Shown here: positions 15,603-25,637 of the stretch, piece by piece | How positions within the stretch are numbered: position 1 is the first letter of the stretch | How the letters are laid out: each line of letters starts with the position of its first letter | NCBI RefSeq assembly: GCF_029894335.1 | Contig: NZ_JARXZC010000009.1 | Coordinates: 62,001-126,000 of the forward strand | Length of the DNA stretch: 64,000 nt | From: Kitasatospora sp. MAP5-34 | GTDB taxonomy: Bacteria; Actinomycetota; Actinomycetes; Streptomycetales; Streptomycetaceae | Reading direction: 5' to 3' | Made by a program: the position numbers and the translations under genes | Notes under the pieces: model-generated | Told to the model about the DNA's origin: nothing | The model's input: only the letters and a program-made list of their open reading frames with translations | Database searches by the model: none

Positions 15603-17921
15603 GTGACCGCCACGAGGCCACCACAGGAGGTGCCGGAGGGAGCGCCGTCGACCGCATTCAACGGTCCGACCGGTCCGACCGGTCCGACCGGATTGATCGG
15701 TCCGGCCGGACCGGCCGCACCGCCGCCGGTGTCGAAGGCCCCTCCGATGTCCGGCCCGATGTCCGGCTTCCTGTCCGGCCCGCCGCTCACCCCGCCGTTC
15801 AACCCCCATGCCGGTGCGCAGCCGGGCGCGCATCCCGGCGCGCAGCCGGGGCAGCACCGCCCGCCCGCGCCGGTACGCCCGCAGCCTGCCGCCGCTCACG
15901 GCGAGGTGCTCTGCGTGAACGCCCCCGCGATGGCCGTCTCCGGTCCGGACGGGCAGCTCAGGGGACAGCACCTGGACGGCTTCTACCGGTCCGGTGTCCG
16001 GACTCTGGCCAGGATGGAGCTGCGTCTCGGGGGCATCGAACCGCTGTCGCTCCAGGGGACGCTGACCTCGGCCGCCGAGGCGCGTTTCGTCGGTGCCGTC
16101 CGGGTGCCCGGTGACCCCGACCCGGATCCCGCCCTCACCGTCGAACGGCTCAGGCACGCCGACGGCGTCGAGACCGTCACGGTACGGAACACCGGCGGCC
16201 GCCCGGCCCGCCTCCCGTTGGAGATCACCTTCGGGACGGATCTCGGTCGGCTGGCCGACATCGCCGCTGGGCAGCGCTCGGCCGACCTGCCGGGCCAGGT
16301 GCAGTCGTCCGGCCTCCGCTGGGCCGGGCCGCACCACAGCGCCACCGTCGCGGCCCGGCCGTCGCCGCACGCGGTACTGGCGGGGGCGGGCGTACTGCGC
16401 TGGGACCTGGAGGTGCAGCCCGGCGCCCGTTGGTCGGTCGAGCTGCGGACGGAGCTCGAGGTCGTCACCCCGGCAGCCGTCCGGCCGCCGACCGGGCGGG
16501 GCCAGGGGGTGGCACCGCCGTGGTCGACGCCGGAGGTCCGGTGCGACGACTCGCGCGTCGAGCTGCTCGTTCCCCGCTCGCTGGACACCCTGGGCGGGCT
16601 GCTGCTCGCCGATGCGGACCGGCCGACCGACCTCTACGCGGCCTCCGGGGTGCCGTGGCGCTTCGGGCTCACCTCGGCCGACGCGCTCTGGGCGGCCCGG
16701 CTCATGTTGCCGCTGGGCACCCGCCTCGCGGCGGGGACGCTCAGAGCCCTGGCGCGGCGTCAGCAGGTCGGCGGCGGCGCGCGTCCCGAGGGTCTGATCC
16801 CGGGTGCGTTGCGGCACGCCGGGCCCGAGCTTCCGCCGTCCTGCACGGCGACCGAGGCCACCCTGCTGTTCGTCACCGTGCTGGCCGAGGCCTGGCGCTG
16901 GGGCATGCCCGGACACGAGGTGGCGGAGCTGATTCCGGCCGTCGAGCGTGCCCTCGCGGCACTGCGGGCCAACGTGGGTGGCGTGGGCAGCACGGGCGAC
17001 TTCGCTGACAGTGCGGGTGGTTCAGGGCCGGACGGGTTCGTCACCGACCTCGGTCGGACGTCCGAGGAGCGCAGCGCCCGCCCGGTGCCGGCCCGCTGCG
17101 AGGTGCAGGCCCAGGCCCACCGGGCGGCCCTGCACGGGGCGGAGCTGCTGGAGGCGTTCGGGCGGCCGGGCGCCGAGGAGTGGCGCGGCTGGGCAGCGCG
17201 GCTGGCGACGCGCTTCCGGGAACAGTTCTGGATCGACGATCTGTCAGGTGGCCGCCCGGCCGCCGCGCTCGCCGGTCCGGGCCGGCCGTTGCCCGCCCTG
17301 GCCTCCTCCTCCTTCGTCCACCTGCTCGACCTGGGCCTGGCGGCCGACGGTGCCCACCACCAGGGCCTGCTGGACCGCGAGCAGACCAGGGTTCTCGCCC
17401 AGCGCCTGGCCGCGCCGGAGTTCGACTGCGGGTGGGGTCTGCGGACACTGAGTGCCAAGTCCCCTCGCTTCAACCCGATCGGGCACCGCAGCGGAGCCGT
17501 CCGGGTGCACGAGACCACGCTCGCGGTCGCGGGCCTGGCCGGCGCCGGTTTCGAGCGGGAGGCCGGAGCGCTGCTGGCCGGGCTGCTGGACGCGTCCGCG
17601 CACTTCGAGGGGCGGCTGCCCGAGATGTACGCGGGGGAGCAGCGGGTCACGGGGTGTCCGCCGGTGCCGCACCCGGCGGCCTGCCGCCCGGCGGCGGTGT
17701 CGTCGGCGGCCGCGATCCAGCTGGTCACCGCGTTGGCCGGAGTGCGTCCCGACGTCCCGGCCAGCCGGGTGCTGGTCCGGCCGGCCAGTACGGCTCCGCT
17801 CGGGGAGCTCGAGCTCACCGGCCTGCGGGTGGCGGGCGAGCCGTTCTCGGTCCGGGTCAGCCGGATCGGTGTCGCAGTGGTCGAGGAGGCCTCACCGGAA
17901 CTCCAACTCGGCGCGCGCTGA
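15603..17921 (+). CDS. Glycogen debranching N-terminal-domain protein (amylo-1,6-glucosidase-like)
   Basis: A 772-residue protein. Residues 1-100 are Pro/Gly-rich and include a collagen-like GPTGPTGPTG (about 20-29) from 9-base DNA repeats at 15660-15690. From about 100 to 290 lies a debranching-enzyme N-terminal domain (LDGFYRSGVRTLARMELRL). From about 320 to 740 an (alpha/alpha)6 glucosidase-like region follows (YAASGVPWRFGLTSADALW, GLRTLSAKSPRFNPIGHRSG, VRVHETTLAVAGL). Such proteins trim alpha-1,6 branches of glycogen, but whether this one keeps catalytic acids cannot be shown by eye. The GTG at 15603 follows AAGGAGG. A NUDIX regulator lies downstream on the same strand. Confidence 0.8.
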   Translation: MTATRPPQEVPEGAPSTAFNGPTGPTGPTGLIGPAGPAAPPPVSKAPPMSGPMSGFLSGPPLTPPFNPHAGAQPGAHPGAQPGQHRPPAPVRPQPAAAHGEVLCVNAPAMAVSGPDGQLRGQHLDGFYRSGVRTLARMELRLGGIEPLSLQGTLTSAAEARFVGAVRVPGDPDPDPALTVERLRHADGVETVTVRNTGGRPARLPLEITFGTDLGRLADIAAGQRSADLPGQVQSSGLRWAGPHHSATVAARPSPHAVLAGAGVLRWDLEVQPGARWSVELRTELEVVTPAAVRPPTGRGQGVAPPWSTPEVRCDDSRVELLVPRSLDTLGGLLLADADRPTDLYAASGVPWRFGLTSADALWAARLMLPLGTRLAAGTLRALARRQQVGGGARPEGLIPGALRHAGPELPPSCTATEATLLFVTVLAEAWRWGMPGHEVAELIPAVERALAALRANVGGVGSTGDFADSAGGSGPDGFVTDLGRTSEERSARPVPARCEVQAQAHRAALHGAELLEAFGRPGAEEWRGWAARLATRFREQFWIDDLSGGRPAAALAGPGRPLPALASSSFVHLLDLGLAADGAHHQGLLDREQTRVLAQRLAAPEFDCGWGLRTLSAKSPRFNPIGHRSGAVRVHETTLAVAGLAGAGFEREAGALLAGLLDASAHFEGRLPEMYAGEQRVTGCPPVPHPAACRPAAVSSAAAIQLVTALAGVRPDVPASRVLVRPASTAPLGELELTGLRVAGEPFSVRVSRIGVAVVEEASPELQLGAR

Positions 17922-18012
17922 CCGCTGACGGGAGATCGACGGGACGCCGGCGTGATGGCGACAGCAGCCTGACGGCGGTACCGAGGGTGATTCCGTCCTG
18001 ACCCTGTGCTTA

Positions 18013-18034
18013 TCGTCAGAGAGACGACTATCAT
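18013..18034 (+). promoter_or_regulatory. NrtR-like operator and -10 box before the NUDIX gene
   Basis: TCGTC at 18013-18017 and GACGA at 18023-18027 form an inverted repeat around AGAGA, just before a -10-like TATCAT at 18029-18034. The ATG at 18042 follows after 7 bases, giving a leaderless transcript. A repressor on the repeat would sit between -35 and -10. Confidence 0.5.
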
Positions 18035-18041
18035 CGTCCCC

Positions 18042-18830
18042 ATGTCGCGTTATGACCCGTCGGCCTTCCCCCCGTTCGCTGTCACGGTCGACCTGGTGGT
18101 GTTGACGGTGCGGGAGCACGCGTTGTGCGCACTGCTGGTCCGACGAGGAGAACCCCCCTTCCAGGGGTACTGGGCGCTGCCCGGCGGCTTCGTACGCCCC
18201 GACGAGGGCCTGGCCGAGGCGGCCTCCCGGGAGCTGTCGGAGGAGACCGGCCTGCGCGCCCACCCCATGCCGGGGCAGGGCGCGGCGGGCGGGCCCGTCG
18301 ACGGCGTTCACCTGGTCGGAGCCCACACGGCCGGTGCCCACCTGGAACAGCTCGCGACCTACGGTCACCCCCAGCGGGACCCCCGGATGCGGGTCGTCAG
18401 CGTCGCGCACCTGGCGCTGGCCCCGGACCTCCCGACGCCCCGTCCGGGCGGGGACGCCAGCAGCGCCCGCTGGGCCCCGGCGGGGGAGTTGATCGGGCAG
18501 AGCCCGGCCGACGGCGTGCCGCTGGCCTTCGACCACGGGAAGATCCTCGCGGACGGGGTCGAGCGCGCCCGCTCCAAGATCGAGTACTCCTCGCTCGCCA
18601 CGGCCTTCTGCCCTCCCGAGTTCACCGTCGGCGAGCTGCGCCAGGTCTACGAGGCAGTCTGGGGCGTTGCTCTCGATCCCCGTAACTTCCACCGCAAGGT
18701 CACCGGCACCCCCGGTTTCCTGGTGCCGACCGGCGGCACCACGACCCGTCAGGGCGGCCGCCCCGCCCAGCTCTTCAAGCCCGGCGGTGCGACGGTCCTC
18801 AACCCTCCGATGCTCCGTCCCGAGTCCTGA
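18042..18830 (+). CDS. NUDIX-domain transcriptional regulator (NrtR type)
   Basis: A 262-residue protein with an N-terminal NUDIX domain: [20 protein letters not shown] followed by ETGL is a complete GX5EX7REUXEEXGU box at about residues 47-70, so it may hydrolyse as well as bind ADP-ribose-like ligands. The C-terminal 90 residues ([31 protein letters not shown]) form the winged helix of NrtR regulators, which repress NAD-related and sugar-phosphate genes and are released by ADP-ribose. The ATG at 18042 has no ribosome site and a -10 box 7 bases upstream. An inverted repeat there suggests autorepression. No NAD biosynthesis gene is adjacent. Confidence 0.88.
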   Translation: MSRYDPSAFPPFAVTVDLVVLTVREHALCALLVRRGEPPFQGYWALPGGFVRPDEGLAEAASRELSEETGLRAHPMPGQGAAGGPVDGVHLVGAHTAGAHLEQLATYGHPQRDPRMRVVSVAHLALAPDLPTPRPGGDASSARWAPAGELIGQSPADGVPLAFDHGKILADGVERARSKIEYSSLATAFCPPEFTVGELRQVYEAVWGVALDPRNFHRKVTGTPGFLVPTGGTTTRQGGRPAQLFKPGGATVLNPPMLRPES

Positions 18831-18918
18831 GCGCCTCAGCCCCTTGATGACCTCGAGGACCTGGCACCCTCGACGCCCCGACAGCCGCGACGTCCTGACG
18901 CCCTCGGCGCCCTGAGCC

Positions 18919-18942
18919 CGGTCGGTCCAGGCCGACCGACCG
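18919..18942 (+). terminator. Hairpin terminator after the NUDIX gene
   Basis: CGGTCGGTC at 18919-18927 pairs with GACCGACCG at 18934-18942 around a 6-base loop; no T-tract. Confidence 0.55.
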
Positions 18943-19117
18943 GCCCGGGCTGCCGCCGATGTCCCCTGTTCGGGTGAGCTGCGTGACCACGCGGGCCACG
19001 ACGCATCCGTAATGCCCGAATTCTCCGGCTTCTCGGCCTACTGTGCTGGCGCGGGTAAGCACGGGACCACCCGTGCCTCGCGGACCCGGTCGGCCGAGGA
19101 CATGGGAGCAGGCAGCG

Positions 19118-20209
19118 ATGATCCAGATCACCGGACTGACCAAGATCTATCGCAGGGGCCGCCCACCGGCCCTGCTCGATCTGACCTTCGACACCCGCCC
19201 CGGGGCGGTGACCGCCCTGCTGGGCGCCGAGGGTGCCGGCAAGACCACCGCCCTGCGGCTCATGGTCGAGCTCGAACGCGGCCAGGGCGTCACCCTGTTC
19301 GACGGCCGGACGTACCGCCGGCTGCGGCGCCCTGAACACGAGGTCGGGGTGCTGCTGCCCGCCGGGCGTCCGCTGGCCGGCCACCCGGGACGCCGTGCCC
19401 GCAGCCATCTGCGGATGCTGGCCGGAGCGGTCGGTGTACCGGCCCGGCGCGCGGACGAGTTGCTCGAACAGACCCGCCTGGCGGCCGTCGCCGGCCACCG
19501 GCTGCGCTCCTTCTCGCCCGGCATGCACCGGCGCCTCGCGCTCGCGGCGGCCCTGCTCGGCTCCCCGGGCACCCTGCTGCTGGACTGCCCCACCGAGGAT
19601 CTGTCGCCGCGCAACACCGACTGGTTCCACTCCTTCCTGCGCTCCTTCGCCGCCTCCGGAGGGACGGTCCTGGTGACGACCCGCACTCCGCAGGAGGCGT
19701 CGGGCCTGGCGGACCGGGTGGTCACGCTGGACCGGGGCAGGCTGCTCGCCGACCAGCCGGTCGCCGAGTTCCGCCGGACCAGGCTGCACCCGGAGGTGGC
19801 CGTCCGGGGCCCGCAGATGGCCAGGCTCGCCGATCTGCTGGTCGAGCAGGGCGGGCAGGTCCGGCGGGACGGCGGCGCCGGTATCGCGGTGAGTGGCGTC
19901 GGTCGTACCGAGATCGGTGAACTCGCCTACCGGCACGGCATCCTGTTGCACGAACTCGCCGACCGGGTGGTCGAGCAGCCCATCCCGTACCCGGTCCTCC
20001 CGGCTGCGTCGGGCCGTTCCGGCCACGTCCGGGTCCAGTTCCAACCCGCCGCCCACAGCCCGATCCCGGCCGACCGCCCGTCCCCCGAGCAGGCTCTCGA
20101 TCAAACTCTCCCCGATCAGGCTCTCCCTGAGCAGACCCTCCGAGCCGCCGTCACCACGCCCCAGCCCGACAGCCGACCCGACAGCCGACCCGACCACTGG
20201 AGCGAGTGA
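19118..20209 (+). CDS. Degenerate ABC transporter ATP-binding protein next to whiH
   Basis: A 363-residue protein with an ABC ATPase domain over residues 1-230. Walker A is intact (GAEGAGKTT, K42). The signature is FSPGM (132-136) in place of LSGGQ. Walker B is LLLDCPT, so the catalytic Glu is Cys157, and the switch His is Arg189 (VTTRTPQEA). Both losses predict little or no ATP hydrolysis. The region around VGVLLPAGRPLAGHPGRRAR matches the HPGRTAR-type region of bacitracin-like exporters. A Pro/Asp/Gln-rich tail (PSPEQALDQTLPDQALPEQ) from tandem DNA repeats ends the protein. A permease follows 3 bases later. Regulation or scaffolding, rather than pumping, is possible. Confidence 0.85.
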   Translation: MIQITGLTKIYRRGRPPALLDLTFDTRPGAVTALLGAEGAGKTTALRLMVELERGQGVTLFDGRTYRRLRRPEHEVGVLLPAGRPLAGHPGRRARSHLRMLAGAVGVPARRADELLEQTRLAAVAGHRLRSFSPGMHRRLALAAALLGSPGTLLLDCPTEDLSPRNTDWFHSFLRSFAASGGTVLVTTRTPQEASGLADRVVTLDRGRLLADQPVAEFRRTRLHPEVAVRGPQMARLADLLVEQGGQVRRDGGAGIAVSGVGRTEIGELAYRHGILLHELADRVVEQPIPYPVLPAASGRSGHVRVQFQPAAHSPIPADRPSPEQALDQTLPDQALPEQTLRAAVTTPQPDSRPDSRPDHWSE

Positions 20210-20212
20210 ACA

Positions 20213-21031
20213 ATGCGCGTACTGGTCTACGAGGTCCGGCGCCTGTGCGGCCTCCGCTCCACCTGGTTCATCCTCGGTGCGGTCCTGCTGGCCGACGCGG
20301 CCGTGGCGGCCGTACTGGCCCGTCAGTTGCCCGCCGGGCCGCTGACGGCAGCTGCTGCCGTACGGTCCGTCACGGCGGTGGTCCCGCTCTTGCCGCTGCC
20401 GATCGCCGCGCTGGGGGCGGGGGCGCTCGGTGCGCTCTCGTACGGGCACGAGGTCCGCCACCCCGGGTTCGCGGCCTCTCGGGTCTCCTGTCCGCGACGG
20501 CTCGCCCTGCTCGCCGGAAAACTCACGGTCACCGGCCTGCTGGCCGCACTGCTGGCGCTCGGCACCGTGCTGGTGGATGCGCTGGTGCTGCGTCTCGCGC
20601 TCGCGCCCGGCGTGCGTCCGGGGCAGGTGTTCGCGCTGCCGGTGGACGCCCAGGCGTTCGCCTCCTCGGCCCTTGCCTCCGCCGCCCGGCCGCTCGCGGT
20701 GTTCGCCGTGCTGGTGGTGCTGGCCGGTTGGGCGGGTCTGCTGACCACCTCGCTGGTGCGCAGCGCGGCCGCCGGGATGCTCATCCTGTGCGCCCTGCCG
20801 GCGCTGCTGGAGCCGGTGCTCTCCCTGGTGCTCCGGCTGGCCGGACGGGGCTGGCCGGTCCAGGTACGGGAGTCGCTGCCGTTCCAGTACGGGCTGGACC
20901 AGGTGGGCGGAGTGGACCCGCAGAGCGCGGCGGCACTGCTGGATCCGGTGCTGCTGGCGGCCGTACTCGCTCCGGCGGGCCTGCTGCTGCTCGCCGGGGT
21001 GCTGGTCCAGGCCCGCCGTCGTGCCCTCTGA
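20213..21031 (+). CDS. ABC transporter permease, partner of the degenerate ATPase
   Basis: A 272-residue membrane protein with about six helices: near 22-37, 56-76, 99-121, 156-178, 185-206 and 243-264. No binding-protein-type EAA loop is visible, so it is an ABC-2-like subunit. It starts 3 bases after the ATPase stop. The pair lies directly upstream of the sporulation gene whiH on the same strand, separated by 247 bases. Substrate unknown. The context suggests a developmental role, but that is inference only. Confidence 0.8.
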   Translation: MRVLVYEVRRLCGLRSTWFILGAVLLADAAVAAVLARQLPAGPLTAAAAVRSVTAVVPLLPLPIAALGAGALGALSYGHEVRHPGFAASRVSCPRRLALLAGKLTVTGLLAALLALGTVLVDALVLRLALAPGVRPGQVFALPVDAQAFASSALASAARPLAVFAVLVVLAGWAGLLTTSLVRSAAAGMLILCALPALLEPVLSLVLRLAGRGWPVQVRESLPFQYGLDQVGGVDPQSAAALLDPVLLAAVLAPAGLLLLAGVLVQARRRAL

Positions 21032-21162
21032 ACGAGGGGCGTGGCAAACGACCCGCCCGAGCGGACGCACGTGGACAGGCGTGGGCAGGCGTCGACAGGC
21101 GTGGCCCGACCGGATGACGGACCGTCATGAAGATCAGCTGTGAAGATCGACCTGGAGCGCCC

Positions 21163-21186
21163 GAAATATCTGCTTCTTGCTGATAA
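21163..21186 (+). promoter_or_regulatory. Possible sigma-WhiG promoter of whiH
   Basis: GCTGATAA at 21179-21186 matches 7 of 8 bases of the WhiG/FliA-type -10 GCCGATAA. GAAA at 21163-21166 could be a -35 but leaves only 12 bases between, short of the usual 15. In S. coelicolor whiH is known to depend on WhiG. A perfect palindrome GAGAATTCTC (21236-21245) lies downstream and could be an operator. Confidence 0.45.
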
Positions 21187-21278
21187 GCGGTCAATTATCC
21201 GGTCACGGGCGATCACCCTTTCGTGTGCTTTTCACGAGAATTCTCAAGCTGGCCCCGCCGATCGCCGACAAAGGACGT

Positions 21279-22151
21279 GTGAGTACCCTTGCGCACCCCA
21301 CCATGACCGCAGCTCGTTCGGCCGACACAGTCGGCCCGGCGGAGCTGGACCGTTTCTCCTACGCCGATCGGCCTACCCCGCCCGCTCCCCGATGGGAGGG
21401 CGGCGAGGCCGACCTCTCCCGGGTCGGCCGCAAGACCACCAGCAGCCGTGGCCGAGGCCTGCACGGGCAGCTGGTCCAGCAGCTCGGCCAGATGATCGTC
21501 TCCGGCGACCTCGGGGCCGACCGCCCGCTCGTTCCCGAGGAGATCGGCCAGCGATTCGAGGTCTCCCGCACCGTCGTCCGCGAGTCGCTGCGCGTGCTGG
21601 AGGCCAAGGGCCTGGTGAGTGCCCGGCCGAACGTCGGCACCCGGGTCCGTCCGGTCAGCGACTGGAACCTGCTCGACCCCGACATCATCGAGTGGCGGGC
21701 CTTCGGACCGCAGCGCGACGAGCAGCGCCGTGAGCTGTTCGAGCTGCGCTGGGCCGTCGAGCCGCTGGCCGCCCGCCTCGCGGCCGGTCACGGCCGGGAG
21801 GACGTCCAGCAGCGGCTGGTCGAGCTGATCGAGATCATGGGCCACGCCGGTGCCCAGGGCGATCTGGTGAGTTTCGGCCGGGCCGACACCGAGCTGCACG
21901 GGCTGGTCCTGCAGATGGCGGGCAACCGGATGCTGGAGCACCTCTCCGGCATCATCTCCTGTTCGCTGCAGGTCTCCGGCGGTCAGGCCGCCTCCTGCGA
22001 GCGTCCCTCCGACGCCTCGGTGAGCCTGCACTCCAGGCTGGTCGACGCACTGGGCACCGGCGACGGCACCGCTGCCGAGGCCGCCGTCCGCGCCCTGCTC
22101 ACCGTCCACCCCGAGGTCGAACTCTCGGTGCCGGCGCCTCGCGAGCACTGA
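21279..22151 (+). CDS. whiH: WhiH, GntR/FadR-family sporulation regulator
   Basis: A 290-residue GntR-family regulator of the FadR (FCD) subgroup. The N-terminal 50 residues are variable; the winged helix spans about 55-125 (RGLHGQLVQQLGQMIVSGDL, IGQRFEVSRTVVRESLRVLE, LVSARPNVGTRV), and the all-helical FCD domain with metal-ligand Asp and His (FGRADTELHGLV) fills the rest. The position directly upstream of hrdB matches whiH in Streptomyces, where it acts in aerial hyphae to allow septation and represses itself. The GTG at 21279 has AAAGGA 5 bases upstream. A WhiG-like -10 lies about 90 bases upstream, and a GC hairpin follows the gene. The effector is unknown. Confidence 0.9.
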   Translation: MSTLAHPTMTAARSADTVGPAELDRFSYADRPTPPAPRWEGGEADLSRVGRKTTSSRGRGLHGQLVQQLGQMIVSGDLGADRPLVPEEIGQRFEVSRTVVRESLRVLEAKGLVSARPNVGTRVRPVSDWNLLDPDIIEWRAFGPQRDEQRRELFELRWAVEPLAARLAAGHGREDVQQRLVELIEIMGHAGAQGDLVSFGRADTELHGLVLQMAGNRMLEHLSGIISCSLQVSGGQAASCERPSDASVSLHSRLVDALGTGDGTAAEAAVRALLTVHPEVELSVPAPREH

Positions 22152-22196
22152 GCGTCGACCGGTTACGACCAGTACGACCCGACGAGCCGGACGACT

Positions 22197-22223
22197 CGTG
22201 GCGCCGGTGTGACCGGCGCCACG
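22197..22223 (+). terminator. GC hairpin terminator after whiH
   Basis: CGTGGCGCCGGT at 22197-22208 pairs perfectly with ACCGGCGCCACG at 22212-22223 around a 3-base loop; no T-tract. It insulates hrdB from whiH. Confidence 0.7.
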
Positions 22224-22465
22224 ACGGCAGTGCGTAACACTTGAGGGGTGGCAGCGATGTGTACGGAGCGGAGGCAGCTCCGGGAATACCACCACCGTGT
22301 CAGAATGCTGTGTTGGTCTGCGGCGCTGCTGCCGTCCTGCAAATCCAGTTCTCAAGCCCGAGCCGGTCGGAATCGACAGCGCGCGCGTTTGCGCGTGATC
22401 TTTCCCCGCCCTCTCGGGCGGCCCGGTACTGGGTTCGAGTCCACTCATCGTCCGAGAGGTTGTTC
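22224..22465 (+). promoter_or_regulatory. hrdB promoter and leader region
   Basis: A gap without genes, ending in the ribosome site GAGAGG of hrdB. GTAAC at 22234-22238 and CGATGT at 22255-22260, 16 bases apart, resemble an ECF-sigma promoter. In Streptomyces the main hrdB promoter is served by the ECF factor ShbA, so this is a candidate, not a proven site. The leader would be about 200 bases. Confidence 0.35.
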
Positions 22466-24067
<1,602 letters not shown>

Positions 24068-24102
24068 GAGCCGCCGCCGGTAGCAGTAGCGCCGGTACCG
24101 CA

Positions 24103-24136
24103 GGAAGGGCCCGGAGCTCACGCTCCGGGCCCTTCC
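24103..24136 (+). terminator. Terminator of hrdB
   Basis: A perfect 15-base stem, GGAAGGGCCCGGAGC (24103-24117) with its complement (24122-24136), around TCAC. Only C/G bases follow. Confidence 0.85.
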
Positions 24137-24331
24137 GCGTCCGGGGTCGGCCAGGCCCCGCGGAGTCGAACCGCCCGGCCGCGCGGGCCGCCGGGTCGCT
24201 CGTCCGAGTGGTCCGGCCGGAGTTGACGGTACTTCAAGTGACGAGTCGACTACGCTGAGTCGATTCCCTGTCGTCGGGCCGCCTCGGGCCACGACTGCTC
24301 CGGACCACCTCGGATCACCTTGGAGACATCG

Positions 24332-25201
24332 GTGCTGCCCACCCTGGACGCTTGCTCGGCCCCGCCGCACCACGGGCGACGCCGTCGGACGGTTGCCCTG
24401 GCGCTGCTGGCCACCCTCCCCGGCCCGCTGCTCGCCTTCGGTGCCGCCGCCCCCGCCGAGGCGCAGCGGCGCATCGTGGGCGGCGAGACGGCCGCCGTCG
24501 CCGACCATCCCTGGATGGTGGCGCTGGCCAGTCGACCGCAGTTCGGTAACGCCCGCTCGGGGCAGTTCTGCGGCGGCACGCTGATCTCGCCGACCAAGGT
24601 GGTGACGGCCGCGCACTGTTTCTACGACGAGCGGGGGCACCGGGTGGACCGCCCGGAGCTCAGGGTGATCGTCGATCGGGACGATCTCACCCATCGCGCG
24701 GGCAGCGAGGTGGCTGTCCGTGGCATCTGGATCCATCCCGACTACTCGTTCGCCACCAACATGCAGGATGTGGCGGTTGTCACCCTCGCCCAGCCGCAGC
24801 CGGGCGTCCCCGTCCTCGATCCGGTCGGGCAGGGCGAGACGGCGCCGTACGCGCCGGGTACCCCGGCCCAGGTCTACGGCTGGGGGGACACGCGTGGCGA
24901 CGGGAGCTACTCGCCGACGCTGCGGCGCGTCGAGGTGCCGATCGTGCCGGACGGCAGCTGCGCCCAGGCGTACCCGGCGGGCGGCAACGACGGCGTCTTC
25001 GACGCCCGGTCGATGGTCTGCGCGGGCGACGAGCAGGCGGGCGGCAGGGACGCCTGCCAGGGCGACAGCGGTGGCCCGCTGGTGGTGGCCGGCCGGTTGG
25101 CCGGGCTGGTCTCCTGGGGTACGGGCTGCGCCGAGGCCGCCCATCCGGGCGTCTACACCCGGATGTCGGCAGTGGCGGACGCGGTGCGCGCTCAACTGTG
25201 A
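24332..25201 (+). CDS. Secreted trypsin-like serine protease (S1)
   Basis: A 289-residue S1 protease. Arg-rich residues 15-19, a hydrophobic core (VALALLATLPGPLLAFGAAA, 21-40) and AEA form the export signal. RIVGG at 47-51 is the processing site and new N-terminus. The triad is His95 (TAAHC), Asp146 (DVAVVTL) and Ser246 (GDSGGP). Asp240 in GGRDACQGDSGGP sits at the base of the S1 pocket, which predicts cleavage after Arg or Lys. GTG at 24332 follows GGAG by 6 bases; a TTG 12 bases earlier is the alternative. It is a lone gene, not an operon with hrdB. Confidence 0.92.
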   Translation: MLPTLDACSAPPHHGRRRRTVALALLATLPGPLLAFGAAAPAEAQRRIVGGETAAVADHPWMVALASRPQFGNARSGQFCGGTLISPTKVVTAAHCFYDERGHRVDRPELRVIVDRDDLTHRAGSEVAVRGIWIHPDYSFATNMQDVAVVTLAQPQPGVPVLDPVGQGETAPYAPGTPAQVYGWGDTRGDGSYSPTLRRVEVPIVPDGSCAQAYPAGGNDGVFDARSMVCAGDEQAGGRDACQGDSGGPLVVAGRLAGLVSWGTGCAEAAHPGVYTRMSAVADAVRAQL

Positions 25202-25325
25202 TGGCGCGCCCAGCTGCGATGGTCGCTCTCCGGAGTAGGAGTCTCACGCTCCGTCAGAACGCCGAGCGCGCCGGGTACTCCAGGTGTGATCGCTCGGCCA
25301 CGCTGCGTGCGCGCCGGAAACGCCA

Positions 25326-25366
25326 GAGCCGGACGGCAGCCCTTGGTGAGGGTTGCCGCCCGGCTC
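25326..25366. terminator. Bidirectional hairpin between the protease and DUF7455 genes
   Basis: GAGCCGG...CCGGCTC flanks an inner CGGCAGCCC/GGGTTGCCG stem with one mismatch and a G-T pair. It lies between convergent genes. Confidence 0.6.
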
Positions 25367-25406
25367 AACGCCTAGCTCGACTCAGCTCGCCGAGCGAGCC
25401 GCGAGA

Positions 25407-25637
25407 TCAGCGTTCGTCGTCGGGGACCGTGGCGCTGGTCGTCGTGAGACGACCACTCTCGTCCTGTATCTCGACGGCGATCTTCTTGAGTTCAGGCTCG
25501 AACTTCCGCCCGTGGTGGGCGCAGAAGAGCAGCTCTCCGCCGCTCGCGAGTACGACGCGCAGGTAGGCCTGGGCGCCGCAGCGGTCGCAGCGGTCAGCCG
25601 CGGTCAGCGGGCTCGCAGGTGTCAGAACAGTAGTCAC
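25407..25637 (-). CDS. DUF7455 small zinc-ribbon-like protein
   Basis: A 76-residue protein common in actinobacteria. CDRCGAQ near residue 17 and LLFCAHHGRKFEPEL near 37 give a CxxC...CxHH set likely to bind zinc. The tail is charged. The GTG at 25637 has AAGAGG upstream. Function is unknown; such proteins are often encoded near sigA/hrdB, as here. Confidence 0.85.
   Translation of the reverse strand: MTTVLTPASPLTAADRCDRCGAQAYLRVVLASGGELLFCAHHGRKFEPELKKIAVEIQDESGRLTTTSATVPDDER

Noticed and set aside
15660-15690. Collagen-like GPT repeat as a mobile or phase-variable element
   Set aside because: It is three short units within a disordered N-terminus, common in GC-rich actinobacterial proteins.
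22431-22442. tRNA T-arm-like GGGTTCGAGTCC in the hrdB leader
   Set aside because: The T-stem does not pair fully and no other tRNA arm is present; it is leader sequence.
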